From Plotosus lineatus (Eukaryota; Chordata; Actinopteri; Siluriformes; Plotosidae), in contig CM045732.1 in the NCBI GenBank assembly GCA_024760905.1, positions 59,387,496-59,451,495 on the forward strand: a DNA stretch of 64,000 nt, in the 5' to 3' direction. Shown in pieces: positions 35,860 to 48,228 of the stretch. Within the stretch, counting starts at the first letter, position 1; each line of letters starts with the position of its first letter. The position numbers were made by a program, and so were the translations under genes. Below the pieces are notes generated by a model. The model ran no database searches and was not told the origin of the DNA. It was given only the letters and a program-made list of their open reading frames with translations.

Positions 35860-36925
35860 TTTTAACATATATTTTTAATATTATTCTTTAAGCATTATTA
35901 GTATCTACAGCCGATGAGACATCATGCAAAACCTGTAGTCCGTTATGTGCAAATATGTAAATGAATGGTTTTTACATATCATCCAAAAAATGTGTAATGA
36001 AGAACATGCTACTGATTTTCACATTGTATGTGTGCTTGTCTCCATCTTGTGCTTGCAGTGAGTATATGGGATAGTTCCGACAGCACAAATAATACTTGAC
36101 CCCAATGTTCTGTTTCTAAATCTGGGTTGGTCCAGGTGTGTTTTTCATTTCCTTAATAATAGAATCTTCTTTTATTCCCTCGTCTTTCCAAAGAAAGTGA
36201 GTGAAGGGGGAAAGGACATCAATGCTTTATGGATAACCATATCTTTAAATGGAGATGTCCTTGTCCTCATTAAACCAACTACATGTACGCAACACTGGAT
36301 GATGCATATACACAGCCTCAGAGCCAGACACCTTTTTATGTCATTTCTTTTTCTTTTATAATTTTTTGGGAGATTCGGTACACTTAATTGTGCATTTTTA
36401 TTTTATATTTTCTTCTGATAAACATAATCTTGAGGATTTGTAGGCCAGAGTGATAAAAATGGATTAAGCTGTGGCTTTAGCAAAAATGTATTCAGTCACT
36501 GAGAAAAGCTGACTTCCAAGTTGGAATGTTTGTTTATACTTACCCTCTATTGGCCACATAGATTTTAAGAGTGGAAGTTTGTGAGCAATCATGTCTTACT
36601 TATTGCACTTTTAAAATATCTACAGATGTCACATGGTACCAGAAAGACTTCCACATTGTAAGTATCTGGACTTTCTTGTTTAAGAAGTTACTTGACTTTA
36701 CATTTCTCTGAGTACATTGACTGGATTGATTTGTCATTCAGAACGTCGTTTATTAATGTCTGGGTCACAGATTGAAGAGTGTAGGACTGGAGCATCAACA
36801 AGGCTCGGTTGAAGTTTAGGGGTACACCCTGTTTCCAGTCCTGTTTTTCTTGGTCATCTTGTTTTTGTCTGTAGGAAGGGAGAAGCGAAGTCTGCTAACC
36901 TTTTCTGGGGAGGAAGGTTTTATTC
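35860..36925. other. intergenic spacer
   Basis: AT-rich with no recognised gene or repeat. Confidence 0.35.
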
Positions 36926-37245
36926 ATTCATTCGCCAAACTGCCTTATTTTATTAGGGTTGCAAGGTGGCTGGATCCTATCTCAGGAAACTCTGGATGAC
37001 GGTAGGGTAAACACTGAACAGATTGAAAGTCCATCACAAGGCCAACACAAACACAATCCTTGACACTCACACCCAGGGGCAGTTTGGAGCAGCTCGTTAG
37101 CCTAATCTACGCACTAAGAGAAAACCCACGCAAGCACAGGAGAAGCAAACTTCACACAGAAATGCCCTCAATCAGACCAGGAGACAAACCCAGGACCTTC
37201 CTGCTGTAAGGTGGACATGGTAACTAACCATCATGCCACTGTTGA
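36926..37245 (-). mobile_element. family C SINE with beta tail, minus strand
   Basis: Reverse complement of the beta tail at the left (ttcattcgccaaactgcctt, 'attagggttgcaaggtggct'), then 'gagaaaacccacgcaagcac', 'gaagcaaacttcacacagaa' and head 'ctgtaaggtggacatggt'. Diverged. Confidence 0.65.
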
Positions 37246-37271
37246 GGAAGATTTGTGCAACACAGATTTTT

Positions 37272-37612
37272 CATTCATTCATTTTCTGAACCGTTTAATC
37301 CTATTTAGGGTCGTGGGGAGGCTCGTGCTCATATCAGCCGACTCCGGGCGAGGGCAGGGTACACCCTGGACAGCTTACCAAGAAATCGCATGGCCATACT
37401 CACAAAATTATATATATTCCCATTCACACCTAGGGGCAATTTGGAACAGCCAATTAACGAACTGTGTGTTTTTTGACTGTGGGAGGAAACCGGAGTACCC
37501 AGAGGGACCCCACGTGAGCATGGCGAGAACATGCAAACTCCACACAGAAATTCGCAAGCTAGGAAACGAACTCAGGACTTTCTTGCAGCACGGATTTGTT
37601 TTCCCTATTTTG
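37272..37612 (-). mobile_element. family C SINE with beta tail, minus strand, best-preserved copy
   Basis: Left part 'tctgaaccgtttaatcctat', 'ccgactccgggcgagggcag' (beta tail reversed), middle 'cacacctaggggcaatttgg', 'gggaggaaaccggagtaccc', 'catgcaaactccacacagaa', and a degraded head. Confidence 0.75.
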
Positions 37613-37645
37613 CTTTAGGTTAATTTTTTCTGACCAGTTTATGTT

Positions 37646-37999
37646 CTATTGCTTTCGTTTTTTCCCCTTTTTTCAGGGATCGCCACATCAAATGATTCAC
37701 ACGTTTGATTTGGCGTAGGTTTTTATGTCGGATGCCCTTCCTGACACAACCCTTTAGCAAGGGACAGAAACACGCTGACGGCTTTGCAGCTACTCTTTAT
37801 CAAAGTCAGCAATGGTTCTTTTACATGAACCTCTCACCATAGACAGTGAGAGACATGGCCGGCCTTTGATCGCCCAGTTTAGCTGCACGGGGGTGGAGGT
37901 GGGGGTTGTGTGGCAGTGACAACCTTGTGGAGTGGGACTCGAACCCCCAACCTTAGGATCAGTGATCCAGCGCCCTTTACCACCAGGCCACCGCTGCCC
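37646..37999 (-). mobile_element. family B SINE with alpha tail, minus strand, with TSD
   Basis: Reverse alpha tail (cagggatcgccacatcaaat), 'gggacagaaacacgctgacg', body and head 'ggactcgaacccccaacctt'. Flanked by an 18-bp repeat starting 'tttctga' with one mismatch (37628-37645, 38000-38017). Confidence 0.85.
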
Positions 38000-38017
38000 T
38001 TTCTGATCAGTTTATGT

Positions 38018-38375
38018 ATGTTTCTGGTTTTATCTTCACTCCTCTTTTGTTGTGTTGAAATACTTACAATGACTTTTTGAATCCCACTTGTTTTCATTGC
38101 ATATGTGTGTAAAAGCAGGGTACTCGGTTACAGCCAAACCAGGACAGTAAAAATACTTTGGGATACATTATCCCTGTTCTTTTTGCATTGTAAAATCCTT
38201 TGATTGTAATGAGATGGCTAATAGTAACATCAAAATGTTCATACATTAAAAGTTTTAATACTAAAAGTGGGTGGCAACAAAATCAATTCTGCTTTTCTTT
38301 ACGTGTATGGTGAGCTCAAAAGCTTTATCTATGTGCTTTGTATAATTATTATTGTTATTTTTAACTGTGCTATTG
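38018..38375. other. intergenic spacer
   Basis: No gene or repeat recognised. Confidence 0.3.
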
Positions 38376-39372
38376 CATGAGGAAGTCTGGAGTGGCAGAG
38401 AAGTATGTTAGAGTGGTGTAGGACATGTATGAGAGATGTAAGACGGTGGTGAGGTGTGCTGTCGGCGTGACTGAAGAATTCAAGGTTGAGGTGGGACTAC
38501 ATCAAGGATCAGCTCTGAGACCCTTCTTGTTTGCTATGATGGACAGGCTGACAGACGAGGTGAGACAAGAATCTCCATGGACTATGATGTTTGCAGATGA
38601 CATCGTGATCTGTAGTGAGAGCAGAGGACAAGTGGAGGAAAATCTAGAGAGGGGGAGGTATGCCCTGGAAAGGAGAGGAATGAAGGTTGGCCTCAGTAAG
38701 ACAGAATACATGTGTGTGTGAATGACAAGGACCCAAGAGGAACGGTGAGGTTACAGGGAGCAAAGATAAAGACGGTGGAGGATTTTAAGTACTTAGGCTC
38801 AACAGTCCAGAGCAATGGAGAGTGTGGGAAAGAGGTGAAGAGTGTGCAGGCAGGTCGGAATGGTTGTAGAAAAGTGTCTGGTGTGATGTGTGATAGGAGA
38901 GTATCGGCAAGAATGAAAGGAAAAGTGTACAAGACGGTGATGAGGCCAGCGATGTTGTATGGTTTAGAAACAGTGGCCCTGGGGAAAAGACAGGAGACAG
39001 AGCTGGAGGTAGCAGAGATGAAAATGTTGAGGTTCTCTTTGGGAGTAACGAGGATGGATAGGATCAGGAATGAGTACATCCGAGGGACAGCACATGTAAG
39101 ACGTTTTGGAGACAAAGTCAGAGAGGCTAGATTGAGATGGTTTGGACATGTACAGAGGAGGGATAGTGAGTATATTGGGAGTAGGATGCTGAGGTTGGAA
39201 CTACCAGGCAGAAGGCCTAGAGGAAGACCAACGAGGAGATTGGATGTGGTGAAGGAAGACATGAAGGTCGTTGGCGTAAGAGAAGATGGGAGAGGACGGG
39301 GTGAGATGGAGGCAGATGATTTGCTGTGGCGACCCCTGAAGGGAACAGCTGAAAGGAAAAGAAGAAAGAAAA
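38376..39372 (+). mobile_element. RTE-like LINE, longest copy (reverse transcriptase part)
   Basis: Includes RT motifs GLHQGSALRPFLFAMMDRL and the catalytic-type MMFADDIVIC (FADD box), then GMKVGLSKTEYMC. After a frame break near 38720 it continues with VRLQGAKIKTVEDFKYLGST, LRPAMLYGLE-like text (here MRPAMLYGLE), LGVTRMDRIRNEYIRGTAHV, REARLRWFGHVQRR and MKVVGVRE. It ends with 'gctgtggcgacccctgaagg' and an 'aaagaagaaag' terminus. The frame break and 5' truncation make it inactive. Its 3' tail matches the alpha tail of family B SINEs, so this family is the likely SINE partner. Confidence 0.88.
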
Positions 39373-39858
39373 TTTTAAAGTCCCATTTCCTTCTGTCTGG
39401 GGAGCAATTCTGGGTGCTCTGGTAATGATGGAGAGAAAGTTGCTAGTATCTTCGGTGCGAACCCGAATCCACGTATATAGTATACGTTTATAAACATCTA
39501 AAGCAGGTTATGCTATTGTGTGGTCAAGCACAATGTGTTTTTTTCCTTCTGTAGCCCTTTATTTAATAAAGATTTTCATTTTTTTAAAGAAACATTTTAA
39601 TTTGTTTTCTATATTATAAGTTTTGCACCAAATAATTTATGACCAATGTTTGCTGGTGATATTGAAGTGTTTTCCACAAGTAACTGAACATAAGCGTGAA
39701 TTGAATGCATTATATGAATGAAAACACTTGAGTTTTAATAATGTGTATTTAATCATTGCACTGTGCGTGTGTTCATATTGTAAAAGTACAGCATATGTTG
39801 GGTAATTAGCTCTGAATGTTTTGTCTTTTGACATCAACTACACCAGATACTGATATAT

Positions 39859-40265
39859 AGGGATCCCTCACTTTCCACGGTTAATTGGGACCGAGACCCC
39901 CGCAACCGTCGAATTCCGTGAAGTAAGATCGCCCCCCCCCCCTGAGTGATGTGTACGTACAAGTATATGTGTATATGTGAGAGAGATTTCCTTTCGGCTT
40001 TTTCCCTTTATCAGGGGTCGCCACAGCGAATGAATCGCACGTTTGATTTGGCATAGGTTTTTATGCCGGATGCCCTTCCTTACACAATATAATATCAATA
40101 AATACATATTCAACGCTATAAATGCTTATAATAACAAACATTCAAAAATAATGCAGATATAAATATAAGATAAATACACACACATACAGACACGCACGGA
40201 CACACCGATGCGCACCTCAAATAAAAAAAAAAAAAAACGTAAGTAGTTTTGATGGGGGGGGGTTT

Positions 40266-40305
<40 letters not shown>

Positions 40306-40468
40306 TTGCATGATTGGCCTTGTTTTTGTGGCATTTTCTTTAACTTTTCCTCCTATTCTTCCTTAATTTCCTTATTTTTTTAATTCGATGAATATTTAAA
40401 AAAAAAAAAAAAAAACGCGATGTACTGAAGCCGCATGAATTGAAGCGCGAAGTAGCGGTGGATCCCTG
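39859..40468. mobile_element. GGGATCCCT TIR element, second copy, with nested SINE tail
   Basis: Starts 'gggatccctcactttccacg' after 'tata' and ends 'gcggtggatccctg' before TA. The interior matches 10123-10690. A minus-strand alpha tail is nested at about 39988-40085 (tttcctttcggctttttccc). A poly-T of more than 30 lies at about 40269-40302. It interrupts the left arm of zc2hc1c unit A; units B and C lack it. Confidence 0.8.
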
Positions 40469-40603
40469 TAATTGTATTGCTTTGAGTTTACAGGTTTATT
40501 AGTTTTGTTTTCATGGTGTCTGTGTTGAAGGGCAGCAGTCATTCATTAAAACGTGCTTATAACAGGCAAAAAACATATCACTATACAGTTCCTGCCGTTC
40601 CGT

Positions 40604-42998
40604 TTAATAGCGCTGCCTGGGGGGTGGAGGTCTGCTCTTGACGAACTGGCACTTTGGAATGTGTCTCTCAGCTGGACCAGGTGCAAAACGTCTGTTACAG
40701 TGGGGACAGGTTACATAATCTAAATTCAGATCTGCACCTGGGTGAAAGCCTCCTGCTACAGGACTATGAGCCTGATGTGTGTTCTGAACAGAAGCCTTGG
40801 GTTTCTGGTTCCAGTTATTCTTCTCGAGCTGGGGAAATTTAAAAAGGAAAAAAAAAATGCTGTAAGAAATACAGAATGGTAAACAACAGCTGGAATGTTT
40901 CTCTTATTGCACGTGTTATAATCATAAATTTCTCTTATATCTCTTCGACAGTTGCTTTAGGTTCATAATGCTAAGATCTTCCTTCAGTTCGTTTGCATAT
41001 AACTGCAGCAGCTGTAATTGTTTAAACCATGGGTCCCCAAACTTTTTCCTGCGAGGGCCACATAACTTTTCCCTTCTTTGATGGGGGGCCGAGGTCAGTT
41101 TTTGTAACAGAAAAAGTGTGACGATCACAGGGCTGCCTAAACATAAATATTTATTGTTTTCCAGTAAGCCACGCGTAACCAGATATTAGTAATCCTTTCT
41201 GGGACCTTCACAAAAAAAAGTCAGGAAATGGATAATAAAAGAAACGCCACTTGCTATCAGTTGAGCAACCCAAAAGCTGCCTGAACAGACGACTGGTTCA
41301 GCCGAGCCTGCCATACAAATGTATTCTCCTGAGCTAACGGTCCACTTTTTAGCTTAGAGAGTTTGTCTACTCGCATTTGGCCTTGCAAGCAATAATACTC
41401 GTCTTTGTGACGGGATTCAGTGTCCGCGCAGATTGCATTCTTTCAGTGTGTCTTGACACATGAGACAAAAAACCTTTTCTTTGCAATAAAAAAAAAATAA
41501 TTGTTTATCCATTGCATCTTAAATACCCTGCATTCTCAATCAAGTGTTCTCTTCCATAACCTTTTCGACATTATTCCGTTCTATTTGACAGGGGAAAGTC
41601 GAGGATTTTTGTTTCGGGGGTGGGGGTGGGATTGGGGGGTGTTCCGATGGGGCACATACAGCAGAAGGGTGGAGTAGAATGTTATGTTCTGGGTGTGTAT
41701 TAGTCTTGATCATGTGGCCAGACTAAAAAATAAAAATTCATAATGCGTCTCTGGTATTGTTCAGGGGGCGGGCCTTATCTGTCCCGTGAGCCGTAGTTTG
41801 GGGACCACTGGTTTAAACACTCTAACCTACCTCTTTTGATGTGGTTCGACCGTTTGTTTCCCAAAACTTCTCGAGCTCGGTGCCTCTCGCCCGGTGTTCT
41901 GCCATGTTGTAAACTTTACGTTTCTTTTGTAATTTTTTCTGACAAATGCTGATATGCTTCTCCAGGCGATCTTCTTTAAAACATCTGTGACATACTTTGC
42001 AAGGTACAAGTTGAAAAGCAGTGTCAGGACTGCTTTCTGTGCCGTTAGAATGAAAATTTGAAGCAAACATTTCCATTCGGTCCTGCCCAGGATCCTTATT
42101 GTCCCCCTGTATGTCATACTTGGCTCTTATCTTTTCCCCATCGCTCATTCTCTCAATTTCCTCCTCTTCCTGCCAGCCCCTTTGGTCCTGATCTCTCATC
42201 TCATCCTCTTGCCATTGCATTGCTCTTTCTCTCCGTATCTTGTCTTTTTCAGACCTCGAACCTTTCCATCCGACGATACATGTAAATTCTTCAAAATGAT
42301 CCAGTTCCTTTTCCACAGTTTTTGTGTTTCTCCACTCTGTTCCTTCTCTCCTTTTCTCGATTGTTTCCTTCACATGATTTTTCTGTCTGCCTAGATCATC
42401 TTTCTTCATAACAATGTTACTGAGTCCTGCTTTTTGTCCAACTCTTCTGCTTCCCAAAGCCTTGTCTCTGGCCTTTTCCAAGTCCCACTTTCCTTTCTGT
42501 GTACAATATAAGCTGTTTTTTTCTTCCGCTGTGTTCCTCTGATCCTCACCGTCCACCTTCCACTCGCCACTTCTTCCACTATCTCCACAAGCCGCGCTCA
42601 GTTGAACCTTCTTCATTGCTTCTACTGTTTTCAACAGCTTTTCTTTCAATAACCTTTGCTTTTTATATGCTTCCTTTGTGATCCACATCACATTTTCACA
42701 AAGTTTTAGTTGTTCATTGGTAAAGGTCTGGCAGATGCTGACTAATTCCTCAATAGTTTCACTCCGTTCTTGAGCTGGATCAGTAAAATTGGTATCAAAA
42801 GGCAGCAATTTATTCAAGTCCTCTTTCTCCAGTCTCCTGTTAGTGATCTGTGTACCAGTTTCCCCTTTCTTAAGAGACAAAAAAAAAAGACTCATTCAAC
42901 TTGGTGCAATATTTCTCTCCAAGAAAGAATAAAAATCCTTCTGCCAGCTTTAATAAATAAGTAAACAAATATTTTTAACTCACCACAACTTGATCCAT
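40604..42998 (-). CDS. zc2hc1c: zc2hc1c-like copy A, C2HC zinc-finger protein with internal deletion
   Basis: Three minus-strand exons join in frame: 42998-42984 (ATG, five codons, MDQVV), 42868-41831 and 40828-40604, giving about 425 aa. The long exon is a charged, coiled-coil-rich region (ERSETIEELVSICQTF; RREGTEWRNTKTVEKE) ending in a C-x2-C-x11-H-x3-C finger (CKVCHRCFKEDRLEKHISIC). The last exon has a second finger (CPHCNRRFAPGPAERHIPKC) and ends PPPPRQRY. Two such fingers and convergence with nek9 fit ZC2HC1C (FAM164C), whose function is poorly known. Against copies B and C, 58 codons before the first finger are missing, in frame (NFHSNGTESSPD). Intron 2 holds a hAT insertion. Confidence 0.82.
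41028..41810. mobile_element. non-autonomous hAT element with 8-bp TSD in zc2hc1c-A intron 2
   Basis: Ends 'catgggtccccaaact' and 'agtttggggaccactg' are inverted repeats (CAGTGGTCCCCAAACT type). Flanked by the 8-bp duplication 'gtttaaac' (41020-41027, 41811-41818). Units B and C read straight through (aattgtttaaacactcta), giving the empty site. No transposase frame. Confidence 0.9.
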
Positions 42999-43189
42999 TT
43001 TCAGATTGTGCAAAGGACTCTCCTTTGTTTTGTTTTTGTTTTTTAAAATATCGATTGTGGACTTTATTATAGGAGGATTTGTGACATGAATGTTGCGTAA
43101 TGACAAGAACACAGTAGCACCTCCGTCTGTGACCTCATCATCTATGATTGATCTGCACGTTGTGTATTGATTTCACAGAGAGGGACCAC

Positions 43190-43690
43190 CAGTGCACTTC
43201 CTTGGACCAGTTGTCTTCTGGAGGCGTCACTCGTTGTCTTCTGGACTCCCTTGTGCTATCAAAACATGTGTCACAGAGTGGGTGACATAGGAGAAGGTAA
43301 TGATGTAACAGAGGTAGGCAGTAGACTTGCCAAGGGACAGAATGCTATTCTAATTGTAACAGGACTCGCATGTAATTTTATTTTTAGACCTTCTTTGGTC
43401 CTCCTGGAGCTGATAGTGGGCTGAGTCCTTGCCATTTTGGCTCTTCATCCATACATTCGAATGGTAGTTTCTTGCGTTCTTTCATGTCTTTCAGGTTTCG
43501 GTTGCCATTTGAAAGCATTTGGGATCATTTTAGCTGAGCAGCCTCTAATTTTCTGCAGTTTTCCCTCTCCAATCAACTTTTTAATCAAAGTCCGTTCTTC
43601 TGAACGATGTCTGAAACGACCCATTTTCCTCCGAATTTCAGAGCGACTCTCTTGCTCTATAACCAGCATGAACATCATTTGCTGCCTTCC
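43190..43690 (-). pseudogene. Tc1-like transposase N-terminal remnant (unit A)
   Basis: On the minus strand: GRFRHRSEERTLIKKLIGEG, then GCSAKMIPNAFKWQPKPE, resembling the N-terminal helix-turn-helix of a fish Tc1-like transposase different from the two Tc1 copies above. No catalytic domain. The same piece is in unit B at 50180-50640, so it predates the duplication. Confidence 0.55.
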
Positions 43691-44314
43691 TTAAATAAGG
43701 AAAATAATTAGCACCTATCAAAGAATGAATGATGTCACTAATTGAGCTCCACACTGCTATTATTTTGAACACGCCCTTTCAATTAGTGATTCAGTTGCAC
43801 GGGATCAGCAGCATACATGTCAGGACTGTTGGGTCTGGTGGATTCTATTACTCTACTACACCTGCTAGTAAATTATTTGCCATGTAGGAATATTTCTTCC
43901 AAAACACACTGATTGATGAGGTTAGTGATGTCCGACTGATATTATTTTTGAGCACAACTGTGTGTGTGTGTGTGTGTGTGTGTGGAGCATTACACCACAA
44001 ATCAAATACCACACTAACTGTGTGGACAGTTGTCATTGCTTCTCTCTTTGACATTGATTTGATGTGTGTTGGCAATCAAATGATAAATAATATACTCTTT
44101 TTGAGTTCATTTGTGTTATTAAATCTGACTCTAAAAGAGTCAGTGCCTCACCAGCTGTCAACCTCACTGCACGTCACTGGTGTACATCATGCACCTTTCA
44201 TGATCATGCACATTTCTGTATACTGTATGTGAATAGATGTACAAGTCAGTGTATGTGTGAAGAATTTAATAGATAAATAGGTGTACAGTGTATAGGATAT
44301 GTGTCTGTATGTAG

Positions 44315-44470
44315 GTACCATATTTTCCATAAGACCATAGGTCACACTTTTTTTTTCATACTTTGGCTAAAGGTTTGACTTATACTCCAGAGCAACTTAT
44401 ATGTGAGATTATTCCATATAATTCTGTTCGTCATAATAATAACAAAAATAACTTCACGTTTGAACGTGCA
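44315..44470. repeat. 'TATTTTCC' MITE-like fragment (unit A)
   Basis: 'gtaccatattttccataaga' then 'ggtcacactttttttttcat' resembles the common vertebrate repeat beginning TATTTTCCGGAC...AGTCGCAC. Its unit B counterpart is at 52285-52430. Confidence 0.45.
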
Positions 44471-44625
44471 CTTCAGAGGACGGAAAAATGCTGACATTAT
44501 CGTAAGTCAGCATGCTGGCCTTGGGAGGAGACTGAAATCTGATTGGTTAAAGAAACAGCCCCATTGCTAAAATAGTTTAAGTGACATCAGCCAGCACTGC
44601 TGGTTCTGAAGACCCCAGGCAGATA

Positions 44626-45301
44626 CGAAACAAATTCAATGCGCAAGTTGTTCTCCCATTGGCTATCTCTCAACATCTCGCTCCGCTGGCCTCCCATTGG
44701 CTATCTCCCAACAACCTGCCCCGCTGGCCTCCCATTGGCTAAGAGGGAGCTGTATCTCCATAATACCCATGACGCAGCTCCCTCCCATTGGCTATTATGG
44801 AGCTGCATCTCCATAATACTCATGAGGCTTTTCGACCCATTGTTCTTTCACAGAGTTCTAACACGAGTCTAAAGACAGAGTTCCTGTTGTTTTGTGAGTT
44901 TTTCGAGTGTGCTCATTACAACTTTATTTTTTGGCTCAGGCTTTTAACCTTGCATAAACATTTGTAGGGTTATAACTCTACTAAGAAGACATGGTCAACA
45001 CACACGTGCGCACACACACACACACACACGTGCGTGTGTGATTCCAGGTGCGAGTGAACATAAGAAGCGGGCTCGTGGCATGCGGATGAGTGATATCGCA
45101 AAGGAATATGGCCGAACCCGTCTACCATCGGTACGATATTGAAGCAGAAGGAGGCCTTCAAAGGTGTATTTTATAATTTTTAAAGTGTTTAGGGGTAGTA
45201 TTGGGGACCTTGAACGAATCAGGCCTTTAACAAGTAAAATGCGTCTCAACTTACGAACCACTTCTGGAACGGATTAATTTCGTAAGGTGAGGTACCACTA
45301 T
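44626..45301 (+). mobile_element. Tigger/pogo-like fragment inserted in unit A
   Basis: The right end 'cgtaaggtgaggtaccacta' is a decayed 'taccactg' terminus. Near 45100 the plus strand encodes [22 protein letters not shown] pogo coding. Three tandem copies of 'gcctcccattggcta' lie near 44690-44800. Absent from the matching place in unit B. Confidence 0.65.
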
Positions 45302-45725
45302 ACTATAAGTTGCTCTATTCTCAGATGATACCAATGAAACAAAACCAAACTATCCCATATGTTATAGATGCATGTTGCCTAGCAGGACCATGCAGAGACC
45401 TTTAGAAGAGCAGGGGCTCAAACTTAGAGGGCACATGGCTTAAGACTTCAGAGCACCAACTACAAGGTAACCTGCCGAACCATATAGCAACTGCTTTTCG
45501 AAAAACTATCAAACCTTATTATAAACTACATCATAATTTAACATTTACAAATTTGAAATCTCATTGGAATTTTTTGGAAAACTTATTATATAATTTCAAA
45601 CTGGTATACAAAATATCTACTCAAACTAAATTCTGTGTCACAAATTAAAGATGTGCAGAACTTAGGCCAAATTATTATAAAATGTTGACATATACTGGAC
45701 TATCAATGTTCTTTGAAGTTATAAC

Positions 45726-47388
45726 ATGTCTTCGTCTTTCGGCAGTCGTACGTCTCGAGAGATAATGGTGTAGCGCTATGGTAGGCATTTGCGGAGTGAC
45801 TGTAAAGGCCCACCCAAGAGTGACAGTTTCTTGAACATTTACTGCATACAAAAGGGCTTTGAGGTGCCATGGGGGCTGCCCTTTCTTTCCTTTTCGTTCT
45901 TTTCTCGGCGAGCTTGTCAATTCTGTGTCTTTCAGCTTTGTTGACCCCCTCGCTGACAGTGGTCTTCCAAAGCTGGCGTGTTTCAGCAGTGCCTTCCCAG
46001 GTGTTGATGTCGATGCCAGATAATTACATGTCCCGCTTGCACGCGTCCTTGTACCGAAGCTGTGGTCTTCCTGTGCGGCGGGAGCCCTCACTCAGCTCTC
46101 CATATAACATGTTCTTAGGGATGCGCCCCTCATCCATTCGTCGTACGTGACACAACCACCGAAGTCGTCTCTGGCTAAGCTGTGTGAGCAGACTTACCAT
46201 GCCAGCACGCTGTAGCACCTCGGTGTTGGTTATTTTGTCTTGCCATTTTATATGAAGCAGACGCCTGAGACAGCGGAGGTGGAAGCTGTTGAGCTGCTTT
46301 TTCTCACCAGCATACGTGGACCAGGCCTCACTGCTATAAAGGAGTGTGCTGAGTACACAGGCCTGGTAGACATGTTGCTTGGTGTTCTCCGTCAGCTGGA
46401 TGTTTCTCCATACGCGCTTGTTCAGCTTGGACACCACTGTGGCGGATTTCCCGATTCTACATGAGATCTATGTGTAAAGAGAGTGTTGGAGATGGTGGAT
46501 CCCAGGTAGGTGAAGGAGTCCACAACCTCAAGCTATGTGTTATTTATCGGGACTGTGTTTGTGCCCTGGGCCAGGATGTTTGTCTTCTTCAAGCTGATGG
46601 TCAGTCCGAATTCATTACAGGCATGGGACAGGTGATCGACCTCACACCTCAGTGTGAGACGTCAATGCAGCGTCATCCGCGAACAGCATCTCGCGGATGA
46701 GGACCTGCCTTACCTTCGTCCTAGCGTGCAGACAAGCTATATTAAACAATTTTCCATCTGATCTGGTAGATATGGATCCCTTCCTCACTGTCAGAGAAGG
46801 CATACTGATGAAGCATCGAGAAGAATATCCAAAGTGTCGGAGCTAGGACGCAGCCTTGCTTCACACCACTGCTCACTGGAAAGGCTTCAGAAGTCCCTCC
46901 ATTGAAGCAGACTTTGCTGTGCATGTCCTCGTGAAAAGAGTAACCTTTGAGGACATCCAATCTTCTGCAGGAGGTTGAAGAGTCCGCTTCTGCTGACCAC
47001 TGTCGGAAGTAACCCCAGGCGCCCGTATCCTACACCAATCAGAATGAGCTTTTAACCGGCAACTGCGACTTCCCATGTTGAGCCGAAGTCTTGCAACAAC
47101 GCTGGCGTGTCCTCTCCAGTGCAGTATGAGCCTGGGCGAGAAATATGGAGAACTTGGGCTGCCCAGACGTCAAGTTCCCTCTCTCCGCCTTGCTGATAGC
47201 ATCCAAAGGAAAGGAAGATCCAGTACAATTTGGTACCAGCGCAGCTGCAGGACTTGCCAGAAGGTAGGGGAATCCTCCAACTGTCTTAGGGGCTCCACTC
47301 CAGATTTCTGTAGGGTTTAGTCCTTAGCCTTCTCCCAACCAAGGGAATCCACAAGGCAGTGGAATTATTTAACCCATAGTTGGGGGTA
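45726..47388 (-). mobile_element. second LINE family, ORF2 3' part, minus strand
   Basis: The minus strand encodes FPVSSGVKQGCVLAPTLWIF (RT block), then NKRVWRNIQLTENTKQHVYQ, ACVLSTLLYSSEAWSTYAGE, LRCLRRLLHIKWQDKITNTE, RRLRWLCHVRRMDEGRIPK and RRTGRPQLRYKDACKRDM in broken frames. It differs from the RTE-like copies. It sits between 'ttataac' and 'tattgaaaac', which are about 35 bp apart in the paralogous place at 53757-53791, so it is an insertion after the duplication. Confidence 0.75.
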
Positions 47389-48228
47389 TTGAAAACTTGG
47401 AGCGAACTTATATCAAATTTATGTCCAACACATATTCACTTCTGTAGGCGTACCTGACGTGTTCCGAACAACCACAGAACTTTTAGTGAACATCTCTCTA
47501 ACCTACAGCTGATGTATTATAGGTGTATTTACAGCGTTTTGGGGGACTGATGTATAAAATGTAGTTTAAACGAGACAAGGCTGAGACGAGACGAGAATAA
47601 CTACTGTTTTTTTTCCAACATCAGCATGTACTCATCAATTCCTTCAGCATGCCAGCGATGTTAACACTGTAATGTCTCCTGAGGATTTGATTTCAATCAA
47701 CCAGCAGCAGTTTTTTACAGGTGAGGTCACGTGATCGATTGTCGAGGATACACCGATGCATAGTTAAATTATCTTTGGTCATAAATTGTGAATGCTGCAA
47801 ACACACTAGACACTCATTGATATAAGTTATATATAAATTCAAAGTACACTCCACATTATATTCAACTTATGAAGAACATGAGAATGCTTGCATAACTTAG
47901 AATTTATGGCCAGTGTATGGGGAACGTATGACCTCGCCATACTCCGACTTGAACCAGTGTGCTGTTAAGTTAGACAAACCTTACCAAGAACTTATTTGTT
48001 GTTTATATTGTAAAAGTACAGTATGTATATGTTGGGTAATTAGCTCTGAATTTTTGTCTTCTGACATCAACTACACCAGATACTGATATAGTTGTATTGA
48101 GTTGACAGGCTTATTAGTTTTGATTGTTTTCATGGTGTCTTTGTGTTTTTGGGCAGCAGTCATTCATTAAAACATGCTTATTACAGGAAAAAAAAAAACA
48201 CATCACTATACAGTTCTTGCGGTTACAT

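Noticed and set aside
42058..42394. Plus-strand frames opposite the zc2hc1c exons (repeated at 49026-49401 and 56407-56782)
   Set aside because: Antisense shadows of the long charged exon 2, repeated only because the exon is.
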